A stretch of DNA of 64,000 nt, from assembly GCA_002162685.1 (NCBI GenBank), contig MAAQ01000014.1:1-64000 (forward strand), written 5' to 3'. Below the pieces are notes generated by a model. The model had not been told where the DNA came from. It saw only the letters and a list, made by a program, of their open reading frames with translations, and searched no databases. This document shows positions 47,235 through 55,923 of this stretch, piece after piece. The number at the start of each line of letters is the position of its first letter. Positions within the stretch are counted from its first letter, which is position 1. The stretch comes from Flavobacteriales bacterium 33_180_T64. Lineage in GTDB: Bacteria > Bacteroidota > Bacteroidia > Flavobacteriales > Flavobacteriaceae. The position numbers and the translations under genes were made by a program.

Positions 47235-49970
47235 ATGAGAAAAATTACTTTTTTGCTTTTTGCTATGCTAGCATTTTCGTGGTATAGTAATGCGCAAACT
47301 TCAACTTTGTATTTTACAGCTATAGATAATGGTTGTTGTGATACTGAAAAATGGGTAAGTATTACAACAGGACCTGATGGAACGGGAGCTGTTATTTTTG
47401 CACAAGGTAATGGAACCTATGGAGATGCTCAAGGGTTAATTACTGATGCTGCATTTACTGTAGATGATGGAGTTACTTACTATATTAATGCTTATGATAG
47501 ATATGCAGATTCATGGGATGGTGATACCTATGAGATTAGAAGTGAACCAGCTGGAGGTGGCTTTTTAGTCGCTAATAATGGTGGTGATTCTCCTACAGAT
47601 GGGACTGATGATGACACTTCTAGCGCATGGGACGATACTCAAGCGCAAGAATTGGAAGTCTCTGAAGCATTTTCATTTACAGCACCAACTTGTACTTCAG
47701 CGACGGTAGATAGTTCTACAATTGTTGGAGATTGTCTTGCAGGAACATTTACTGTAGATGTTGTTGTCTCTAGTGTAGGCGACGGAACATTTATTAATGA
47801 TGGAGCAAACACATATGCTGTAGTGGCAGGAACTGTAACTGCAGGGCCTTATGCAGATGGTGCTTCTGTAACTTTAACAGTTGAGCATTCTGACGGAGTT
47901 TGTGATTTCTCTTTAGGAGATTTTCAAAACTTTTGTCCACCATCAAATATTGATTGTGACAATGCAACACCAATTGCGTGTGACGAGACTATAAATACAA
48001 CTTCGGCAGGTTCTACAGGGAACCAAGAAGGCAGTGGTTGTTCAATGGGAGATAATGGAGTTTGGTTTACGTTTACAGGAACAGGAGCTGATATGACGGT
48101 ATCTGTTGATGCTAGTTTTGATCATGAAGTAGCAATAACAAGTGGTGCTTGTGGCGCTTTAGTAAATGTGAATTGTGATGATCAGTCTGTAGGGACAGAG
48201 TCACATACATTTGCATCTACATTGAGTGAGACATATTATGTATATGTAGCTCATTATGCATCAGGAAATACAACAACAGGAACTGTAGATATTACATTAA
48301 CTTGTGCTGTTGTGCCAGAGTGTACTTCAGTAGTTGTTGATAGTTCTACTACTGTTGATAGCTGTAACCCAGATGGAACAGGAACTTTTACAATAGATCA
48401 CGTTGTTTCAAATGCAGGAGATGCAGGTAGTGTTTTTGATGATGGAACAACTACATATCCAGTAGTTGTAGGAACTGTAACAACAGGACCTTATAATAGT
48501 GGAGATTCAGTAACAGTAGAAGTAACAGGAGTAGATCCAGTATGTGATTTTACTGTTGGAACATTTGATTATACGTGCCCACAACCTGGACCAGTAAATG
48601 ATGATTTAGCTAATGCGACACCTATTTCATGTGGTAATACATATGCAGGTGATACAAGTGCTGCTACGATCGATGAAGCTGATGCACCTGATACAGCTAC
48701 TATTGAAGCTGATACTAATGCAGATACAGATTCTCCAAATGTTTGGTTTGGGTTTATGGGAACTGGTGATATTGTGACATTGTCGACATGTGTTAATACT
48801 GATTTCGATACTGAAATGTTTGTATTTACAGGAGCTTCAGGAGCCCTTACATGTATTGATGATGGTTACGATGAATGTGGTGGTTCAGCTGTTAATTATA
48901 CAGCAGAAACAACCTTTACATCTGTTTTAGGAACTCAGTATTGGATTTCAATTGAAGGGTATAATGCAGCTGATGTAGGAACTTTTGAATTAGTTATAAC
49001 TTGTACAGCTCCACCAACTTGTATACCAGCGATGTTTACGTTAACCGATGGCGGAAATACTTGTCCATCAGAAGGAGGGTTTAGTATTGATGTTGATGTA
49101 ACAGCATTAGGAACAGCTACATCTGTAAATATTTTAGTTGATGGTCTTGCAGTAATTTCTGGAATAGATGGAACAGCTTCTCCTTATAATATTGGAGGTT
49201 TAGCTTCTGCTACAGATTATGATATCACTGTGGAAGATGCTGCTGATGATACATGTGCTAGTACCGAAACACATACAACAACAGTTTGTCCGCCAGAAAA
49301 TGATTTACCAGGCGGAGCAGTTACGCTATCAGTAGGAGATACATTATGTGAATCCATTTTATTAAGTTCTAATGTAGGAGCTACAGATTCTGGAGAAGGA
49401 GATCCATCATGTGGTGTTTTTGGTTATGTAGGCGGTGATGTTTGGTTTAAGGTTGTTGTGCCTAGTACGGGTGAGTTAACGATTGAAACGTCTGTTGCAG
49501 TTGGAAGCTCAATCTTAGATACGACTATGGAAGTTTATTCTGGTTCAGCTGGAAGTTTAATGTCTATAGAGTGTGATGATGATGATTCACCAGCAGGAGC
49601 TTTTTCTTTAGTTGAATTAACAGGATTAACACCTGGCGATGTTTTACTAATAAGAGTTTGGGAATACGGAGATAATATCAAAGGAGATTTCAATATTTGT
49701 GCTTGGTCACCAAGCACTTTAGGTCTTGAAGATAACACATTTAATGGGTTTAGTTATTATCCAAATCCAGTAAAAAATGTACTATCATTAGAATCTCCAA
49801 GAGCTATTGATAATATTGAAGTATTTAATGTTTTGGGACAACGTGTTATTACTTTAGATAGTCAAAATACAATACAAAATATTGATATGTCTAATTTAGA
49901 ATCTGGAATGTATTTAGTTAAGGTTTCTATTGAAAACCAAGTAAAGACTATTCGAGTTATTAAAGAATAA
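47235..49970 (+). CDS. Large modular T9SS-exported surface protein
   Basis: A 911-aa protein with a signal peptide (ITFLLFAMLAFSWYSNAQ) and a C-terminal type IX sorting domain (GFSYYPNPVKNVLSL...GMYLVKVSIENQVKTIRVIKE). The N-terminal module holds RYADSWDGDTYEI. Two module types then alternate: Ig-like repeats starting CTSATVDSS, CTSVVVDSS and CIPAMFTLTD, and PPC-like jelly-roll repeats with VWFTFTGTGADMTVS, VWFGFMGTGDIVTLS and VWFKVVVPSTGELTIE. No enzyme domain is visible, so it is likely adhesive or structural; that is inference. Paralogous to 51911-53683. Confidence 0.85.
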   Translation: MRKITFLLFAMLAFSWYSNAQTSTLYFTAIDNGCCDTEKWVSITTGPDGTGAVIFAQGNGTYGDAQGLITDAAFTVDDGVTYYINAYDRYADSWDGDTYEIRSEPAGGGFLVANNGGDSPTDGTDDDTSSAWDDTQAQELEVSEAFSFTAPTCTSATVDSSTIVGDCLAGTFTVDVVVSSVGDGTFINDGANTYAVVAGTVTAGPYADGASVTLTVEHSDGVCDFSLGDFQNFCPPSNIDCDNATPIACDETINTTSAGSTGNQEGSGCSMGDNGVWFTFTGTGADMTVSVDASFDHEVAITSGACGALVNVNCDDQSVGTESHTFASTLSETYYVYVAHYASGNTTTGTVDITLTCAVVPECTSVVVDSSTTVDSCNPDGTGTFTIDHVVSNAGDAGSVFDDGTTTYPVVVGTVTTGPYNSGDSVTVEVTGVDPVCDFTVGTFDYTCPQPGPVNDDLANATPISCGNTYAGDTSAATIDEADAPDTATIEADTNADTDSPNVWFGFMGTGDIVTLSTCVNTDFDTEMFVFTGASGALTCIDDGYDECGGSAVNYTAETTFTSVLGTQYWISIEGYNAADVGTFELVITCTAPPTCIPAMFTLTDGGNTCPSEGGFSIDVDVTALGTATSVNILVDGLAVISGIDGTASPYNIGGLASATDYDITVEDAADDTCASTETHTTTVCPPENDLPGGAVTLSVGDTLCESILLSSNVGATDSGEGDPSCGVFGYVGGDVWFKVVVPSTGELTIETSVAVGSSILDTTMEVYSGSAGSLMSIECDDDDSPAGAFSLVELTGLTPGDVLLIRVWEYGDNIKGDFNICAWSPSTLGLEDNTFNGFSYYPNPVKNVLSLESPRAIDNIEVFNVLGQRVITLDSQNTIQNIDMSNLESGMYLVKVSIENQVKTIRVIKE

Positions 49971-49990
49971 TATTATTCTTTAAAATAGAA

Positions 49991-50020
49991 AAAGAGGTCT
50001 TATTTAAGACCTCTTTTTTT
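49991..50020 (+). terminator. Intrinsic terminator after the 911-aa T9SS gene
   Basis: AAAGAGGTCTTA pairs with TAAGACCTCTTT, with a T-run on the plus strand, 20 bp after the stop. Confidence 0.9.
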
Positions 50021-50048
50021 ATATAGTAAATTTTGAATTATAATTTTA

Positions 50049-50056
50049 TAAATTTG
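50049..50056 (+). promoter_or_regulatory. Candidate -7 element for the VCBS-repeat gene
   Basis: TAAATTTG matches TAnnTTTG and ends 4 bp before the ATG at 50061, so the transcript would be leaderless or nearly so. No TTG is at the right -33 spacing (the nearest, 50033-50035, is too close). Confidence 0.4.
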
Positions 50057-50060
50057 ATGG

Positions 50061-51773
50061 ATGTCATTAAAACAAATAAAATATAAATTTCTATTGTTCT
50101 TTACGTGTTTTGTGAGTCATGGATATTCTCAAATACTTTTTGAAAATAAAGCGACTAACTTAGGTGTTAATGTTACTATAGGTGATACTTCTTTGGGGAA
50201 TGGTGTTTCTTTTTATGATTTTGATAATGATGGATGGGATGATATTACTTTAACATCATCAGGTACTAACAACATAAGATTTTTTAAAAATCTTATGGGA
50301 ACTTTTGTAGAGCAAGATTTTAATTTGTCATATTTAAATTATCAAACAAGATCTGTAACATGGATAGATTTTGATAATGATGGAGATAATGATTTATTTG
50401 TGACTAGCGATACTAATGGGAATAAGTTATTAGAAAACCTAGGCGGCATGATTTTTCAGGATATTACTTTTGGTACTGGAATGATTACTAGCAATATGTT
50501 TACTTATGGCGCTTCTTGGGGCGACTTCAATAATGATGGTTTTTTAGATGTTTTTTTAAACAATAGAACATCAGATATAACAAATAAACTTTATAAAAAT
50601 AATGGAGATGGCTCTTTTACTGATGTGACATTGCAATCTGGTATTGATGAAACTCCTGCGTTTTCTTTTTGTTCAGCTTTTCTGGATATAAATAATGATG
50701 GGTATCAAGATCTTTATGTGTCTAACGATAAATTGGATTATGAGAATAAACTCTACAAAAATAATGGAGATGGAACTTTTACAGATATTAGTGTCTCATC
50801 TGGAACAAATATAGCCATAGATGCTATGTCTGTAACTGTTGGTGATTATAATGATGATGGCTTTTTCGATATTTATGTTACTAATAATCCTACAGGTAAT
50901 TTTTTGTTTAGGAATAATGGTGATGAAACTTTTCAAAATGTAGCTGTAGCATCTGGTACAACCTTTAATAGTATTGGTTGGGGTGCTACTTTTCTTGACG
51001 CTGATAATGACATGGATATTGATTTGTATGTAAGTGGACAATTTGACGGGAGTGTTAGTGGGTTATTGTCAGCTGCTTTTTATGAAAATAATAATGGCAA
51101 TACCTTCATGCTAAACACCTCTAGCTTTCTAAACGATAATAGGGAGAGTTACTCTAACGCTGTTGGTGATATTGATAATGATGGATTGTTAGACCTCGTA
51201 GTTGCTAATAATAATGATGAGGCTATTTTTTTATGGCAAAATACGACTGTAAATACATCTAATTGGATTAAGTTAAAATTGGTAGGTGTTCAAAGTAATA
51301 AAAATGCAATAGGTGCTAGAATAGAAATTTCTGTAAATGGCCAAAAGCAATATCGGTATACACTATGTGGAGAAGGATATCTCGCTCAAAACTCAGGAAA
51401 TGAACACTTTGGTTTAGGTAATAATTCTACCATAGATTATATAAAAATAAACTGGCCGAGTGGTCTGGAAGAGACGCATTATAATATTTCGATAAACCAG
51501 ATTTTAACAGTAACAGAAGGTGTTGCATTAAGTGCTAATGCGTATGAAATAATAAGTAATACTATCTACCCAAATCCAGTTCATAATATATTAAATGTAA
51601 GAACTAATAATCCTATTACTCAAATACAATTAATTAATCTCTTTGGAAAAGTTATTGAAGTGAAAAAGGAATTTACTAATCAATTAGACGTATCATTTCT
51701 AAGTTCAGGCTGTTATATTATTGTTATTACAACAAAAAATGCTGTTAGTAAGCATAAATTTTTTAAGAACTAA
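50061..51773 (+). CDS. FG-GAP/VCBS propeller and ASPIC/UnbV protein with T9SS domain
   Basis: A 570-aa exported protein. After a signal peptide (FLLFFTCFVSHGYSQ) come at least six calcium-binding FG-GAP/VCBS repeats: SFYDFDNDGWDDITLT, TWIDFDNDGDNDLFVT, SWGDFNNDGFLDVFLN, AFLDINNDGYQDLYVS, VGDYNDDGFFDIYVT and ATFLDADNDMDIDLYVS. Residues about 400-480 form an ASPIC/UnbV domain (GARIEISVNGQKQYRYTLCGEGYLAQNS, HFGLG, INWPSG). A T9SS sorting domain ends it (YPNPVHNILNVRT...SKHKFFKN). Likely a surface ligand-binding propeller; the ligand is unknown. Confidence 0.88.
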   Translation: MSLKQIKYKFLLFFTCFVSHGYSQILFENKATNLGVNVTIGDTSLGNGVSFYDFDNDGWDDITLTSSGTNNIRFFKNLMGTFVEQDFNLSYLNYQTRSVTWIDFDNDGDNDLFVTSDTNGNKLLENLGGMIFQDITFGTGMITSNMFTYGASWGDFNNDGFLDVFLNNRTSDITNKLYKNNGDGSFTDVTLQSGIDETPAFSFCSAFLDINNDGYQDLYVSNDKLDYENKLYKNNGDGTFTDISVSSGTNIAIDAMSVTVGDYNDDGFFDIYVTNNPTGNFLFRNNGDETFQNVAVASGTTFNSIGWGATFLDADNDMDIDLYVSGQFDGSVSGLLSAAFYENNNGNTFMLNTSSFLNDNRESYSNAVGDIDNDGLLDLVVANNNDEAIFLWQNTTVNTSNWIKLKLVGVQSNKNAIGARIEISVNGQKQYRYTLCGEGYLAQNSGNEHFGLGNNSTIDYIKINWPSGLEETHYNISINQILTVTEGVALSANAYEIISNTIYPNPVHNILNVRTNNPITQIQLINLFGKVIEVKKEFTNQLDVSFLSSGCYIIVITTKNAVSKHKFFKN

Positions 51774-51910
51774 AGAAAAACGTCTAGGTGCTAATTATTT
51801 TTTTGTGTTTAACCGTTTTTATTTACCTTTTATCGATTAAAGAAAAATCACTTCAATTTAATAGAGAATTATCATATTTTTAACCTTTAACTCTATAAAT
51901 ATAACTAAAT

Positions 51911-53683
51911 ATGAAAAAAATTACTTTTATTTTATTAGCTGTAATGACATTTGTTTTTAGCTTTTCTGCTAAAGCACAATGTGATTATACAATTCAACTT
52001 TCAGATTCTTGGGGAGATGGATGGAATGGTGCTTCTTCTGTGGAGGTATTAGTTGAAGGAGCTGTTGTTTTAACTTTAGGTAACAGTGATTTTGGTGCTG
52101 GTACAGATTCTGCTCTTTTTACTTTTACAGTTAACGCTGGAGATGATGTTACAACAGTTTTTAATGTCGCTGCAGCTGATGGCGCTCCTGATTATGCGGC
52201 TGAATGTGGGTATCGAATATTTGATGCTTTATCTGCAGAGGTTGCAAATGTAAACTATGGTCTTGCTGGACCTCCTGCAAATATTACAACAGGTACAATA
52301 ACTGCTACATGTCCTGCATGTTCAGTTCCTTCTAGTACTTATAACGTTGTATCTAATTGTCCTGTGGATGATGGTTTTTCAATTGAAGTTGTAATTGCTG
52401 ATATTGGGACTGCTTCTGGAGTAACTATTACAGATGATCAAGGAACTCCTGCTAGTGCTGGTTTAACTGCTGGTACATATTCTTTTGGATCTTACCTTAA
52501 TGCTACAGATGTAGTTATTACTGTTACAAATGATGATGATGGAGCATGTACTACATCAAGTTCAACATTAACATTTGCTGCTGTTTGTCCTCCTCTAAAT
52601 GATGATTTTGCAAACGCTTTACCTGCTCTTTGTGGTGGTAACTATACAGGAGATACTACAAATGCTACTTTAGATGAAGGTACTGCTGATGGTGGTGGTG
52701 GTGCAGATGTTGATGCGCCAAATGTATGGTATAGCTATGATAGTGCTGCTGAAGGTGCTGGAGATATAACTTTAAACTTATGTCCTTCTGCTTATGATAC
52801 ATCATTATTAGTATATACAGGTACATCAGGAGCTTTAACTTTTGTTGCAGGTAATGATGATAATAATGCTGCTTGTGGTGGATGTTGTCAATCAAGCTTA
52901 ACATTTACAGCTAATGGTACTGATACGTATTATATTGCAATTGAAGGTTATAATGCTGGTAGTGTTGGTGTTTATGATATGACAGTAACTTGTGTTGCTG
53001 CAACACCTCCTCCTGCAAATGATGTATGTGCTAGTGCTGAAGCACTTGCTTTAACAGTTACTACAGCTGGAACTACAGTTGGAGCAACACAAACAGGTTC
53101 TCAAGAGCAACCTACTTGTGATTTATTTGGTGTTATTGCAGATGTTTGGTATTCAGTTACTGTATCTGGTGGATTAAACGATTTAAATATCGTTACAGTT
53201 ATTACTGGTGATTCAGATCAAGCTAATGTAGCTGTTTATACTTCATGTTCAGGTTTACAAGCAGATCAACTTGGATGTTCTGATGCAAATGGTGGTGAAA
53301 CATTAACTGTTACAGGTTTAGTTGATGGTACATATTATGTTAGAGTTTGGAGTGATGGTAATGCACCAGCACCACCAACAAGTTCTGATCGTACTGAAGG
53401 TACATTTAATATTACTGCAGATGCAACATTATCTGTAAACTCTTTAGAAAATGAAAATGCATTTACATATTTCCCTAACCCAGTTAAAAATGAGTTACAA
53501 TTAAATGCACAAAAAGAAATTCAAAATGTAATTGTATATAACATGTTAGGTCAACAAGTTGTTAAAATGACACCTAATACTGTTGAAACCGCTATTGATA
53601 TGAATGGATTAAGCCAAGGTGCTTATTTTGTTCAAGTTACTATTGGTGGTATTACTGAAACAGTAAGAATTGTTAAGAAGTAA
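51911..53683 (+). CDS. Modular T9SS-exported surface protein, paralogue
   Basis: A 590-aa exported protein (signal ITFILLAVMTFVFSFSAKAQ) that mirrors the 911-aa protein. An N-terminal DSWGDGWNG module leads into an Ig-like repeat (CSVPSSTYNVVSNCPVDDGFSIEV). Two PPC-like repeats follow (VWYSYDSAAEGAGDITLNLC and VWYSVTVSGGLNDLNIV), then the T9SS sorting domain (FTYFPNPVKNELQLNAQ...GGITETVRIVKK). Codons are strongly weighted to GCT, GGT, ACT and GTT compared with neighbours, which suggests high expression. No enzymatic domain is visible. The DSWGDGWNG motif occurs in other secreted bacteroidotal proteins, with unclear meaning. Confidence 0.85.
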   Translation: MKKITFILLAVMTFVFSFSAKAQCDYTIQLSDSWGDGWNGASSVEVLVEGAVVLTLGNSDFGAGTDSALFTFTVNAGDDVTTVFNVAAADGAPDYAAECGYRIFDALSAEVANVNYGLAGPPANITTGTITATCPACSVPSSTYNVVSNCPVDDGFSIEVVIADIGTASGVTITDDQGTPASAGLTAGTYSFGSYLNATDVVITVTNDDDGACTTSSSTLTFAAVCPPLNDDFANALPALCGGNYTGDTTNATLDEGTADGGGGADVDAPNVWYSYDSAAEGAGDITLNLCPSAYDTSLLVYTGTSGALTFVAGNDDNNAACGGCCQSSLTFTANGTDTYYIAIEGYNAGSVGVYDMTVTCVAATPPPANDVCASAEALALTVTTAGTTVGATQTGSQEQPTCDLFGVIADVWYSVTVSGGLNDLNIVTVITGDSDQANVAVYTSCSGLQADQLGCSDANGGETLTVTGLVDGTYYVRVWSDGNAPAPPTSSDRTEGTFNITADATLSVNSLENENAFTYFPNPVKNELQLNAQKEIQNVIVYNMLGQQVVKMTPNTVETAIDMNGLSQGAYFVQVTIGGITETVRIVKK

Positions 53684-53705
53684 GATACTTTAAGTTTATA
53701 AATTT

Positions 53706-53736
53706 AAAAGCCCAATCATTATGATTGGGCTTTTTT
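53706..53736 (+). terminator. Bidirectional intrinsic terminator
   Basis: AAAAGCCCAATCAT and ATGATTGGGCTTTT form a near-perfect stem between two convergent genes. The T-run is longer on the plus strand, and A-rich sequence on the other side gives a shorter T-run for the minus strand. Confidence 0.88.
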
Positions 53737-53739
53737 ATA

Positions 53740-54843
53740 TTATCTTATTTTTGATTTAAGAATAGAAAAGAAATCTTTTTTTAGTCTTAAATTCATATTT
53801 AAATTAGACGCTTTAAATGTCAACACTTTGTTGTTATTAGCATTCTTTCCTTTAAATCCCTTGTCAAGAATTTTACTTATTTCTTTAACTTTTTTTAAGG
53901 GTTCTAAATTAAGGCTTAAAGTCATAAATTTTTTGGACAATTCAGTATTTGGATGTGCTTCATTATAAGACTTTATAAAACAGTCATTCCATATTAATAC
54001 ATAAGATTTGCCATCTGTCATTTTAAGTTTTTCATGTAAAACTTGATTTAAATCTTTAAAAAATAATTGATTTTGAGCAATAAAATTTGTGTTCTTTAAA
54101 CCAACTTGTAATACGTTAAATCGTTGCGTATATTTCATGATATAGTCATATTCATTGCCTTTGAAATTGATTTTATTTGAATTACTGTCTGTAATATTTA
54201 TAGTGTCAAATGTGCTTTTACAGTAATTATATAACTCAAAATCAAGTGCATTATTTTTTGTGATTATATTTTTAATAGTATCCGATACGTCTTCTATTTC
54301 TGGTCTATTTAAGGTTTTTCTTTTAATACCAACTGTCTTTGGCCATTTAATGCCGGTAATTGAACTGAAGTATTTCATTGACTTTTCATACGATTCAAAA
54401 AAACCAACTTTTATATTTAAATTTTTTATGGTATTTATGACCAATTGTAAGTCGTTTTCTGATACTAGTTCTTCATCATACATTCGTTTACCTAGCATAA
54501 AGCCTACCATGTAATTTCTGGTTTGTTTATGCTTTACATATTCAAGAAGATTTTTAGGAATGGGTTTTATTAATGACATAAATTCTGGTCTGTCTTTAAT
54601 GAAATAGTATTCAGATATAATTCTGTCTACTGGGTTTCTTAGCATAGTGAAAATCTCATAATCAGAATACATATCATTCTTTAAAGGATTAAATATATCA
54701 CCAGAATTTGACCTCTTAGTATCATAAAGAATATGCCTGTAATTAAAATCAGGTTCCGTTTGCCATTCAGATTTTGTCATAACACAATTAATGGTTGTCC
54801 CTCCAGTTTTAGGTATATGAATAAAGATATTTTTTGATTTCAT
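53740..54843 (-). CDS. Sulfotransferase family protein
   Basis: A 367-aa protein with the PAPS-binding 5'-phosphosulfate loop at the N-terminus (IFIHIPKTGGTTINC) and the 3'-phosphate motif (FTMLRNPVDRIISEYYF), as in family-2 carbohydrate sulfotransferases. The C-terminal third (from about residue 230) is lineage-specific and unassigned. No signal peptide or anchor is visible, so it should act in the cytoplasm, perhaps on a sugar, glycolipid or polysaccharide precursor. A glycosyltransferase gene is divergently placed next to it. PAPS synthesis genes are not in this window. Confidence 0.83.
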   Translation of the reverse strand: MKSKNIFIHIPKTGGTTINCVMTKSEWQTEPDFNYRHILYDTKRSNSGDIFNPLKNDMYSDYEIFTMLRNPVDRIISEYYFIKDRPEFMSLIKPIPKNLLEYVKHKQTRNYMVGFMLGKRMYDEELVSENDLQLVINTIKNLNIKVGFFESYEKSMKYFSSITGIKWPKTVGIKRKTLNRPEIEDVSDTIKNIITKNNALDFELYNYCKSTFDTINITDSNSNKINFKGNEYDYIMKYTQRFNVLQVGLKNTNFIAQNQLFFKDLNQVLHEKLKMTDGKSYVLIWNDCFIKSYNEAHPNTELSKKFMTLSLNLEPLKKVKEISKILDKGFKGKNANNNKVLTFKASNLNMNLRLKKDFFSILKSKIR

Positions 54844-54895
54844 TTCTTATTAATTTGTATTACACTTTAAATATAAATAATTTAAATACAATAGC

Positions 54896-54903
54896 TACCT
54901 TTG
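54896..54903 (+). promoter_or_regulatory. Candidate -7 element for the GT2-ybbR-coaE run
   Basis: TACCTTTG matches TAnnTTTG and ends 6 bp before the ATG at 54910, predicting a very short or absent leader. No TTG at the usual -33 spacing. Confidence 0.45.
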
Positions 54904-54909
54904 TAAGGT

Positions 54910-55923
54910 ATGAGTACATTACAGTTTTCATTTATTATACCTGTTTATAATCGACCCGATGAAGTTGAAGAACTGCTTTGTAGTTTTAAAAATTTAGAAG
55001 GAACTATTCCTTTTGAAATTGTTATAGTTGAGGATGGTTCTTCTATAGATTGTAAACATATTGTAAATGCTTTTAGCCAAGACTTAGATATCTCATATTA
55101 CTTTAAAGATAATTCAGGTCCTGGAGATTCTAGAAACTTTGGTATGCAAAATGCCAAGGGAAATTATTTTATAATCTTGGATTCAGATTGTTTATTGCCT
55201 CCTCATTATTTAGAAACTGTTCAGTCGTATTTAACTTTAAATTATATTGACTGTTTTGGTGGGCCAGATGCTGCGCATCAATCGTTTACTAATCTTCAAA
55301 AAGCAATAAATTTTGCCATGACTTCATTTATCACAACTGGAGGAATAAGAGGAGGAAATTCATCTGACGAGAAATTTCAACCACGAAGTTTTAATATGGG
55401 GTTGTCTAAACGTGCTTTTATAGATTCTAAAGGCTTTGGATTAATTCATCCAGGAGAAGATCCAGATTTATCAATTAGATTAAATAATTTAGGTTATCAA
55501 ACTGTATTGATTAATGCGGCTTTTGTATTTCATAAAAGACGTATTTCATGGAAAAAATTTTACCAACAAGTGCATAAGTTTGGTATGGTAAGACCTATAC
55601 TTAATAAATGGCATCCAAAAACTAAACGTGTAACGTATTGGTTTCCTACATTGTTTTGTTTAGGATTAATAACTGCTTCTGTGTCGTTTTTACTAGGTTT
55701 TAAACTGCCTTTAGCGGTTTATGGTGTTTATATACTTAGTGCTTTTGTTTTAGCACTAACTTCCACAATGAATTTAAGTGTGGCTTTTCAAGCAATTTTA
55801 GCTATTTTTATTCAATTCTTTGGTTACGGTTATGGATTTTTAAAATCAACGTTTGCAATTGAATTATTAAATAAAGACCCGAAGAAACGGTTTCCAAAAT
55901 TATTCTTTAAAAATGTTAAGTAG
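54910..55923 (+). CDS. Family 2 glycosyltransferase, membrane-associated
   Basis: A 337-aa GT-A-fold enzyme: SFIIPVYNRPDEVEELLCSF, IVIVEDGSS, the DxD-like ILDSDCLLPPHYLE, and a late GEDPDLSIRLNNLGYQTVLI acceptor-site block. Two to three C-terminal hydrophobic segments (about 250-320, TLFCLGLITASVSFLLGF and LAVYGVYILSAFVLAL) anchor it to the inner membrane. It probably transfers sugar to a lipid-linked acceptor; donor and acceptor are unknown. It overlaps the YbbR gene by 11 bp. Confidence 0.87.
   Translation: MSTLQFSFIIPVYNRPDEVEELLCSFKNLEGTIPFEIVIVEDGSSIDCKHIVNAFSQDLDISYYFKDNSGPGDSRNFGMQNAKGNYFIILDSDCLLPPHYLETVQSYLTLNYIDCFGGPDAAHQSFTNLQKAINFAMTSFITTGGIRGGNSSDEKFQPRSFNMGLSKRAFIDSKGFGLIHPGEDPDLSIRLNNLGYQTVLINAAFVFHKRRISWKKFYQQVHKFGMVRPILNKWHPKTKRVTYWFPTLFCLGLITASVSFLLGFKLPLAVYGVYILSAFVLALTSTMNLSVAFQAILAIFIQFFGYGYGFLKSTFAIELLNKDPKKRFPKLFFKNVK

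Noticed and set aside
52665-52904. Histidine-rich minus-strand ORF in the 590-aa T9SS gene
   Set aside because: Its His/Leu/Tyr repeats arise from reading the biased GAT/GGT/GCT codons on the opposite strand.
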